From: Orychophragmus violaceus
Lineage: Eukaryota > Streptophyta > Magnoliopsida > Brassicales > Brassicaceae
Assembly (NCBI GenBank): GCA_030180135.1
Contig: CM058238.1
Location: 3,358,461-3,422,460, forward strand
DNA: 64,000 nucleotides
Direction of reading: 5' to 3'
Program-made: the position numbers and the translations under genes
Shown: positions 55,906-64,000 of the stretch, piece after piece
Layout: each line of letters begins with the position of its first letter
Position numbering within the stretch: position 1 is the first letter of the stretch
Notes under the pieces: generated by a model
Database searches by the model: none
Seen by the model: the letters and a program-made list of their open reading frames with translations, nothing else
Told to the model about the DNA's origin: nothing

Positions 55906-57607
55906 TTTCTGGTGCAGTGTAACGCTCCAGCTGAAGAAGTGAGTTCCTTAACAGCCTCAGCCTTCGCTACTGTGAACGTTTGAGATGGGCCGTAATTGGG
56001 CCGGGCTTTTCCAATACCTTTCTGTAGGCCGAAACAAGCTCCGTTCTCGAAATAATCATTCACAGAGTAGAATTTCCATTTCATTTGATCACCTTGGCTA
56101 TGTTTCTTCCAAGTTATCTACAACCAAGTACAAATTCTAATGTTAGATGAGAAGAAAATGCGTTTGCGTTTCATGTTTAGCGATTGCGGCTTGAAACGCA
56201 CCTCTTTCCTTCCGGATTTTGGTGCAACGAAATAGTTTGATTCGCTCTTCACGCGAGGGCTCATGCTTCCTCCTATTGCGTATTGAGTCCAACCTTGGTA
56301 ATAGTTATTTGCGACATGAGCATATCCATGTCTCACTCTGCATGTTTCACATAATCCATCAATATAACAAATTAAAATCGCTTAGTTTGAGCTAAGCTTG
56401 AGACTTCGGTTCGGTTTTTCGTTTTTTTCCGGGTTTTTTCCCGCTGAAACTCGGTTCGGTTTTCAGTTTTTTTCTTCTGGTTAATGATTTTTTGCCGAAA
56501 CTAACCAAAATTAAAAAAACGGTTACTTTCGGTTATTTTCAGTTTATTCGGTTAATTTTGGATATATTCGGTTATTCGGACCGGTTCGGTTCGGGTGATT
56601 TCAGTTAATTTTTAGTATATTAGAAAATTTTAATATATTTAATTAAAATCGGTTTATTATGGTTTTAAAAACTAAAAAAAATTCGGTTAACCGAACGGTT
56701 CGTTGAACCGAACCGAATCGAAAACCGAATATAATGTTCAAAACCACCGAACTAACCGAACAAAATAAACCAAACCAAAATTTTGGTTCGGTTAAAAGTC
56801 CCAAGGTAGTTTGAGCTTTAGACCAAGATCTCATGCATACCTTGGCATTCTCTGGTTGCAATTAGGACCAAAGTGGTTAAACACAACAGTGACTCTCATA
56901 TCTTTGTCTCTTACATAGCCATCATCATGTCCAAGAAGCATGACCTTGTCCTGGTTCCTAAACCAATTGTTCGACACTGTGACGTCAGTACTCCCTCTTG
57001 TGACGTCTAATAAACCGTCTTCGCAATCATATAGCGTGTTGTGGTCGATCCACACTTTCTTAGCCGTGACTAGTCTAATTGCATCTCCATCCACTTGTCC
57101 AAGTTGAATAATCTGCGAGTCTTGTCCCATCACTGAGCTTGGAGGATGAGCTTTACAATCATGGATTTTAAGTCCATGAATGATCACATCGGTGGCTTTG
57201 TAGACTATGAGACAAGCGGGACCGGAGATATGAATGCTAACACCGCGACCATCGAGTGTCGTGAAGCTGCTGATTAGTAACGGTTTGTGAAGATTGATCT
57301 TCATGTTTCTTTTGAATGTGATCCATTTTTTACCTTTGATGAGAGTTGCTCCATATCTTAGGGTTCCTGGTTTAGGGTTTAGAGGATCATCAGAAGGGTC
57401 GGTTACTTTGTATTGTGTTACTTCTTTACCGATGTTTCCCGTCATTTTTCCGGCAAATCCGACCGAACACCGTGCCAGTTGATTACGGGTTCTACGCCAA
57501 TGCGGGTTTGGTCTCCAACATTTGTCCATTACATTCAGTTCCGTGGCATCCACCACAAACAAAACGATCAAGATTGGAATCAACGTGATGATCAAGAAGC
57601 TAACCAT
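55893..57607 (-). CDS. Pectate lyase, secreted (At5g09280-like)
   Basis: Three exons (57607-56841, 56337-56202, 56117-55893) join in frame to 375 residues. It begins with a signal peptide (MVSFLIITLIPILIVLFVVD). The right-handed beta-helix family PL1 motifs are present: WIDHNTLYDCEDGLLDVTRG (calcium-binding acids), SNNWFRNQDKVMLLGHDDGY, and QRMPRVRHGYAHVANNYYQG with the catalytic Arg. The enzyme cleaves de-esterified homogalacturonan in cell walls by beta-elimination with calcium. The classical WIDHCS Cys is Asn-Thr here, as in divergent members. Intron 1 (503 bp) is filled by a CGGTT-rich inverted repeat. No stops. The start is the first Met, giving the signal peptide. Confidence 0.92.
56380..56810. 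repeat. TTCGGTT/AACCGAA foldback repeat in pectate lyase intron 1
   Basis: The left half is rich in TTCGGTTCGGTTTT and the right half in AACCGAACCGAA, forming a long imperfect stem with arms near 56400-56600 and 56690-56800. This CGGTT-rich sequence is a widespread repeat type in Brassicaceae. Flanks TTGAGCTAAGC and TTGAGCTTTAGA, just outside, may be remains of a target duplication. Confidence 0.75.
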
Positions 57608-58523
57608 GATTAATCTTGATTAGATATGTGAATCAAGATAGAAGAGTAAGGTTGAGATTTATGATTACAAGCTATGTTGTGTTTGAAGAATGAGATGTAT
57701 AGATGGAGTAAATATATATGAGGTAGAGTTTGTTTCATTTTGTTTCATTTTAACCAAAAAATGTTCGTTTATTTTTTCTAATTAGTGTGAGTTCATGAAG
57801 AACTAGAGAAGGTGTAAGTTGTAACAACTTGAAGCAACCTTCTAAAGGAAATAATATAACCTTTTTTTTGTTATAAACTACTTGTTTTTTCTTGGCTTGC
57901 TATATTTAGTATTTTAGTGATAATTATCACTGTTCAAAAAAATTTTCTAGGCGGCCATATAGTTTCTGTTTAAGCGTTAGGTTCCCATAAATCATGGTGA
58001 TTACCTTTTAATCCGTCTAAAAATTTATAATAATAAATTAATAATATAATATAATATATTTATAAATTATGTTAATTATATATTATATTATAAAATTTTA
58101 TGACTATAAGTTAATATATAAATTTTATTATTTATAAATCATAATTTCATATATTTTGTTATCTATATTCAATATACTGTTTAATTTTTTAAAAATTTAG
58201 ACCGCTTAATTACAATTTAGAATTTTGATTAAGTATTTTAAGCACTATGTGTTGGATCACACTAATGTCTAGAACTTTCTTAAACACTAAATTATTGATG
58301 ATTTGTGTTGAAGTAAAGCCGATCAAGAAAAATTGTGAACCAACCAAAAACAATCTATATAAATAATCATCACTCAATATAAATAATAAAGATGACAAAT
58401 GTTTGACGGAACACATATTAAACCAAGTCTTAATGATAACATATCATCATAACTAAAAAATAAGGTGAGGTTAAACACAAAGATAAAAGCCAACTCTTAA
58501 CTAAAAAGGTATAGCTAGGAGTT
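57608..58523. other. Intergenic, AT-rich
   Basis: The pectate lyase promoter is near 57610-57780 (TATA-like AAATATATATG near 57710 on the plus strand). From about 57885 the sequence is similar to 62668 onward, part of the LTPG segmental duplication. Confidence 0.5.
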
Positions 58524-59781
58524 TTAGACACGAGAGAACAATAAGACCAACGCGCCGCTGATTGCAAATGACAAGCCAGAGATTGGGATCAATGAAGAGC
58601 CATGGTTACTATCAGGGCTTGGAGCTGGAGCAGAGGCTGACGGTGAACCTGAACCTGATCCTGGTAGTGGTCTAGCAGCAGCAGGAACCGGGGCTGTTAC
58701 AAATAGATAATAGACAATAGTCAGAACACATAACCAATTAAGTTTGATACATCTAAAACCTTCGATTATGCAGAGATAACATATATAAAAAACTAATCTA
58801 TATGATCCAAAATTCAAACATAAACGAATTGGAGTTTTTGACAAAGCCCTTTTGATATGTAGTTACATAACTTAATACACATTATATTAGAGATCATGTA
58901 CGCCACACAAGATTTAGTATTGTATTATGTTGTTATGGTCGAATGAGTCAAGTAAAAACTAGGGATTCATATCTACATGCATTAAACTTCATTGGCATCA
59001 ATTATTCAAAGATACATAACAAGATATTGAAATTATTATAAGATATTCGTTTCAATCAAATTTGCTAATTTAACTATTAGTATCCATTTTTTTTTCCTAG
59101 TGGCCATATATATTTTTTTTGTAACAAGGGTTTTCCTTCCCTAGTGGCTATTGACTTTACAATTCCCCTACTTTTATTATTATAACGCCAAACAAAACAT
59201 GCTTCAACCAAGAAGTCCAAAAGTTTCAAATCATTAAAATAACCAATTTCGCAGAAATGATTATTTATTTTCAGATGGCATACAAAAAAAAAACAAAGAG
59301 AAATACAAAATACCTGGCGCACTTGCAGGAGACTTGGTAGGCGCTGCAACAACAACAAAATCAACAAATCTGTGTTAGAGGTGAGCAAAAGATCTAACCT
59401 AATTTTATATGCGAGAAAAAAAAAAATTGTAAGAAAATTCAGAAAAATCTCACATAAACAAGAAGTCATCGAAGGTGCTTTAAGTTTACAAGCGGCGGGG
59501 AGAGTAGCGGCTTTAGTGATGTTAACTTTGGAGACATCATTTTTGAACGCTTCGCACAGACATTCGGCTTTCGTATGGAGCACTGTCTTGAGACCGGTAC
59601 AGCACGAGTGATGTGGTTTATCATCCTGACTCCCGATCGCCACAAAAGACAAACAGTCCGACATGTGTGTTATCAGGACGGAGCAATCGTCGCCGGACGG
59701 TGGTACGTTTCCGTTGACAGAAGGAGATGAAACAGAGAGAAAGAGGAGGAGAAGAGAGATCGCTGCGGAGAAGACGGCCAT
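58524..59781 (-). CDS. GPI-anchored non-specific lipid-transfer protein (LTPG), copy 1
   Basis: Three exons (59781-59454, 59343-59314, 58693-58524) give 175 residues. An N-terminal signal peptide (FSAAISLLLLFLSVSS) precedes an eight-cysteine LTP domain: DDC, SDC, SCC, ECLC, AACK and a final SC at the exon 1 end. A Pro/Ser/Ala-rich linker follows, then a C-terminal hydrophobic tail (SGLSFAISGALVLLFSRV) with small residues before it, the pattern for GPI anchoring. LTPGs bind lipids at the outer plasma membrane and wall and help export cuticle or suberin lipids. I chose the GTGAGA donor at 59453 because it keeps the eighth Cys; using the earlier GTTTAT would lose it. It is probably related to At5g09370. 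Confidence 0.88.
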
Positions 59782-59939
59782 TGTTTGATTCTTATTAACA
59801 AATCAGAAGAAGAAATGAGTAAGATTGTAAGAAAATGAGAAGAATGTGGTGTTATTTATATTCTATTGTGTATAGGTCACGGCAAAACGGTGTAGTTTTA
59901 CGTACGCGTCATGTGACACGTTTCGTGTGTAATTATGGG

Positions 59940-59956
59940 TGAGAGATTATGGGATT
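59940..59956 (+). repeat. Left 17-bp target-site duplication
   Basis: TGAGAGATTATGGGATT, identical to 61151-61167. It brackets the retroposon. Confidence 0.92.
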
Positions 59957-61150
59957 TTTTTTTTTTTTTTCGTCTAAAGATTTATATTCATTAACCAGGA
60001 TAAAATACAACAGTGAAATACAAAACCGACAGATAACATCTCCGGATACTAAACCCAAATAAAAGGTAACTAAACCGGCGAATTCACAAAGAACCCCGGA
60101 AGAAAATCCCAAAGACAGGATACAAAACCTACAACTAGCACAAGCATAAAATAAAGTTAATCTAAACTTAGCAAAACAGCCGCACTTAGAAATCTTGACG
60201 TCCACAAGAAACAAAGAACAAGGTAAATCGAAGCTGCCCACGGCCCGCCAAACGAAATCACCCGCAACCTGGAGATCTAAAGAGACACACTCTCAAACCC
60301 TCACTCAACCCAAAGACACCGACTTCACTATCCCACAATGCAGAACCACTACAAGGTTCACTAACGCACTTACGGATACGGATGAGACGCACACATTAGC
60401 GCTCACTAACCTCCTAAAAAGAAGCCCTACTCGACACCCCAATCTCCAACGAAGCCAAACCAACTGACAAATCAGAAATCAACGAAATCTAACCGCCCGA
60501 AAGAAAACTGCTCCTAACCAATCTCACAAAGAACCAAGAATCTCCAAGCTAGCAAGTTTGAACTAAGGATTAACCAATTAAAAAGCTTTACTAGAGGAGG
60601 TAACTAATTTAATCACACGCTGAAAACCAACCCCACTAACCTTCGACAAAGCCGGAACTAACTACACCCCCACTAACCTAGCCCAACAAAAGCCCGCCGA
60701 CATAAACCGCAGAGACGGTGACCTAACAAACCAGAAGAGACAGCTCGAGAACCAGACCCAGCCGGAAAGAACCGACACAGCTTGACCAAAACTAAAGAGA
60801 GAGAAACGATCCGGAGATCTCGACCAAACCCGCACCAGGAGACTCGTCAGAGAGCAGACACGGCGGAGGAGGCGAGACGAGCGGAGGAGGGCCTACGAGC
60901 GGAAGGGAAACAAGATCTGAGCAGATCTGAAGCCGGCGAGGAGAATAGAAACCACGGCGGAGAGGCAGATCGGAGGACGCGGCCAGAGCAAACCGTCGCA
61001 ACGCCGGAGGAGAGAAGAGAGGCAGAGCTAACGACAACGAAACTTACCTCCCCGGCGACGACGATGACGACCGCCGGCCAGGGAGAAGACGAAGAACGCG
61101 GATGAAGGGAGCCTCGATAAAGACGCCTGGGAGAAAACGCGTTCTTTTTT
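59957..61150 (-). mobile_element. Non-coding poly(A) retroposon, 1.2 kb
   Basis: Bounded by a perfect 17-bp target duplication. The left edge is a T-run (59957-59970, continuing the duplication's last T's), which is the poly(A) tail on the minus strand, preceded by ATGAATATAAATC. The 5' end at 61150 reads AACGCGTTTTCTCCCAGGCG after a short A-run. It is GC-rich in its 5' half with many CCG words but has no open coding frame with a reverse transcriptase. The size, the tail, the target duplication and the lack of coding fit a non-autonomous LINE-mobilised element such as the Sadhu type (inference). A related sequence lies at 17210-17850. Confidence 0.85.
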
Positions 61151-61167
61151 TGAGAGATTATGGGATT
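61151..61167 (+). repeat. Right 17-bp target-site duplication
   Basis: Partner of 59940-59956. Confidence 0.92.
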
Positions 61168-62667
61168 ATCAAGGAAATAAATTTTACCCATTTTTAATTT
61201 GATTATATCATTTATGCTAATCAACATTTCTTAATTAAGAGATTTAATTATGAACAAATAATTTCCTTTAAAAAATACTTCTTTATTGGAGGAATAGTGA
61301 ATATAAACAAAGATGAAAAGAGAAAGTTCAATGTAGTTTCTTATTCACACGCTTTCCTTAAATTGGATGATTTTGTTTTCAAAGTTTTGCTATGATGCCA
61401 TATTGGTCGTGTATTAATTAATGTTTATGTTGTATTGCAATATGTTTTTTTGGTCTTTTTAACCATCTTGGATTTGTGTGTATAAGAGTATCTCCAATGA
61501 ACAATTGCATTTCTTTATTTTAAAATGAAAAAATGCAAAAGGCGAATAAAATTCTCTTTAATATATTATTCGATATTCCATTTGAAATGTCATATATTAA
61601 GTATATTTTTATATTTTATTATTAATTATAAATTATACACATATTTTTAAAAAATTACAAATTTATCTTTTCATTTACTTTTTTTTCAAACTTTAATATA
61701 TTATTATAATATTTAAATTTAACTATTATAGTATAAATAAAAACACATTACATTCTATAAAATAAATAAACAAATTAGACCTTAATTTAATCATTTTCAT
61801 TCGAATATTTTTTCATAAGGGCCGAACAACAACAATACTAACAGAACCCACCTCAATTTGCTTCACTTCAGCAATATTTTGGTGATTTAGATGGATCTCA
61901 AAGCGATTTGCCATAGTTTTAATTCATTTAATGTATAATCGTTGTACTAAATTTAATATCCGTTATTTTTTTTTAGTATTTTAAATATTTTAAATTTGAA
62001 ATGTTTTAATTTTGTTTTTATTTAAATAAAATAATATTTACATTTTTATTTTAGAGATTAAAGTGTTTTAGTATTTATAATTATCAATAAAAAGAAACTA
62101 TTATCAAAATAATTATATATATCTTAAAGTAAAAATATTTAAAATTTAAAGGACTACTTTATAAATAAAAATTTTAATTGCAAAATGGAATTGGAAAATA
62201 GATGGTTCTACATTTGGAATCAAAAACAACATTATACCATTTTACAATTGAAAATAAAATATGATTGTAGTATATTTTATTCCAAAATGCAACTTGACAC
62301 CAAATTTAGAATAAAATTGGAGATGTTCTAAATACTAACTTTTTTTGTCGACAAAATACTAATTTAAAATGTAGATTGGACATAATTCCCAATGCTATGT
62401 ATTTATACTATTAAAACATATAATTTTTTAAAAACTAACATTAAATTGACATATTTATTACGATGTATGCTATTAAAATAAAAATTATTGAATATTTGAG
62501 ATTAATAAAGTTAGATTATATGTGGATAATGCTAAATATTCTCTATTTAATGATTTCATTATAAAATATATTCATAATATCTTTTAATATTTTTTGTCTT
62601 AATATAAATATATATTTATCTTTTCGATTTTTAAATAAAATAATTAATTAATTTCATATTTATTTTT
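61168..62667. other. AT-rich intergenic sequence
   Basis: About 80 percent A+T by eye with no recognisable gene. It separates the two LTPG genes and is absent from the left copy of the duplication. Confidence 0.6.
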
Positions 62668-64000
62668 TTGATTTCTCTTGGCTTGCTATGTTTAGTATTT
62701 TAGTGATAATTATTGATGATTTGTGGTGAAGTAAATTCGATTAAGAAAAATTGTGATCCAATCAAAAACAATCTATATAAATAATCACCACTCAATATAA
62801 ATAATAAAAATTGACGGAACACACATTAAAACCAAGTATTAATGATAACATGTCATAACTAAAAAATAAGGTGAGGTCTGAGCAAGAGAACTACATGGTT
62901 AAACACAAAGATAATTAAAAGCCAACTCTTAACTAAATGGTATAGCTAGGGGTCTTAGACACGAGAGAACAATATGACCAATGCGCCGCTGATTGCAAAT
63001 GACAAGCCAGAGATTGGGATCAATGAAGAGCCATGGTTACTATCAGGGCTTGGAGCTGGAGCAGAGGCTGATGGTGAACCTGATCCTGTTACAAATAGAT
63101 AATAGACAAAAGTCAAAACACATAACCAATTAAGTTTTGGTCCAAATTCAAAACTAATTTGTATGATCCAAATCCAAACATAAACGAATTGGAGTTTTTG
63201 ACAAAGCCCTTTTGATATGTAGTTACATAAGTCAATACACATTAAATTAGCTAGAGATCATGTATGCCACACAATCTTTGGTATTATACTATATGTTGTT
63301 ATGGTCACATGTGGCAGGTAAACAAGGAATTAATATCTACAAGCATTGAACTTCAATAAGACACACTATATTGAAATTATAGTATAAGATCTTCGTTTTA
63401 ATCAAGTTTGCTAATTTAACTAAAGACCAATTTTTTTTTGCTATCCTAGTGGCAACTGACTTTTCAATTCCCCTTATAACGCCAAACAAAACATTTTTCA
63501 AGCAAGAAGTCCAAAAGTTTCAAAGCATCAAAATCACAAAATTTACAGAACAAAACATAATAATAAACAAAAAATTTTTATAAACATGATTATTTATACA
63601 AAAGCAAATATTTTCAGATGGCATTACAAATAAAATAAAATAAAATAAAGATTGATTTACAATGAAATCAACAAAGAGAAAGACAAGATACCTGGCGCAC
63701 TAGCAGGAGACTTAGCTGCAACAACAACAACAACATATGTGTTAGAGGATGTGCAAAAGATCTAACCTAATATTATTTGCTAGAAAAAATAAGGAACCCT
63801 TAAGAAAATTCAGAGATGATGAAGAAAAATCTCACATAAACAATCAGTCAAAGTCAACGTAGGAGCTTTATGTTTGCAAAGGGCGGGAAGAGTATCGACT
63901 TTAGTGATGTTAATTTTGAGTCCCATGGAGACACTTTCTTTCAACGCTTCGCACAGACATTCGGCTTTCGTATCGAGCACTTTCTTGAGACCGGAACAGC
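62668..64000. repeat. Segmental duplication, LTPG copy 2 and flank
   Basis: From about 62668 (CTCTTGGCTTGCTATGTTTA) the sequence follows 57889 onward through 3' flank, all exons and introns of LTPG copy 1, in the same orientation, to the window edge. Indels shorten it. Tandem duplication. Confidence 0.85.
62955..64000 (-). CDS. GPI-anchored LTP (LTPG), copy 2, cut by window edge
   Basis: Exons 64000-63836 (partial), 63715-63692 and 63085-62955. The visible first exon has SGLKKVLDTKAECLC-like Cys spacing followed by a run of nine residues and LTLTDCL at the exon end. The GPI-signal tail is identical to copy 1 but for one residue (GALVILFSRV). The linker is shorter: the segment APVPAAARPLP of copy 1 is missing because exon 3 starts later. 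The promoter, signal peptide and first cysteines lie beyond the window. Confidence 0.85.

Noticed and set aside
60782..61227. Charged plus-strand and Ser-rich minus-strand frames in the retroposon
   Set aside because: They arise from CCG/CGG-rich non-coding sequence; the minus-strand one runs out through the target duplication.

Overview
This is nuclear DNA from a flowering plant of the mustard family (Brassicaceae). The genes have many short GT-AG introns in AT-rich surroundings, and nearly every intact non-transposon gene reads as a close relative of an Arabidopsis thaliana chromosome 5 gene. Working from memory of A. thaliana loci, the order here is At5g08720-like, an F-box gene, At5g08740 (NDC1), At5g08750, a tandem pair of small peptide genes, At5g08770, At5g08780, At5g08790 (ATAF2), then a transposon island, then At5g09220 (AAP2), At5g09250 (KIWI), At5g09260 (VPS20), At5g09270, At5g09280 (pectate lyase) and two LTPG genes. 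The order is kept but many A. thaliana neighbours are missing. That fits either gene loss after a polyploid event, as in Brassiceae, or a rearrangement. The species cannot be fixed from this window.

Layout. 1-2.9 kb: the end of a CACTA-type transposon carrying broken pieces of a ROP-interactor (ICR/RIP) gene and a WDR26-like WD40 gene. 3.8-15.3 kb: chloroplast/lipid-type and housekeeping genes (a START/polyketide cyclase protein, an F-box kelch protein, NDC1, a RING-v membrane protein). 15.4-19 kb: a tandem duplication holding two short three-exon genes for secreted peptide precursors, with a retroposon-like sequence between them. 19.1-23.6 kb: an unknown protein, a winged-helix H1/H5-type protein, and an ATAF2-like NAC gene with a one-base frameshift after the NAC domain. 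24.0-41.4 kb: a transposon island made of an intact-looking PIF/Harbinger element with a 3-bp target duplication, a foldback MULE-like element with compound arms, and a 10.3-kb MULE without terminal inverted repeats. That MULE carries both a MURA-type transposase and a DUF1985/Ulp1-protease-like gene (the Kaonashi or KI-MULE type). 41.4-45.6 kb: a long gene-poor stretch with a LINE fossil. 45.6-57.7 kb: AAP2, KIWI, VPS20, a small membrane protein and a pectate lyase. 57.9-64 kb: tandem GPI-anchored lipid-transfer protein genes separated by a retroposon with a 17-bp target duplication; the second copy runs off the window.

The plant genes are independent units and do not form an operon or cluster with one function. 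Several pairs are divergent and share a compact promoter (7955-8303, 20029-20505, 51256-51705). The strongest candidates for something new are the duplicated secreted-peptide genes, the TIR-less MULE with its cysteine-less Ulp1-like domain and dense TAGCTGTTA/TAACGGCTA motifs, the frameshifted ATAF2 copy, and the CACTA element that seems to have captured two gene fragments. Exon boundaries were read by eye from GT-AG sites and reading-frame continuity, with family sequences recalled from memory. No database search was run.
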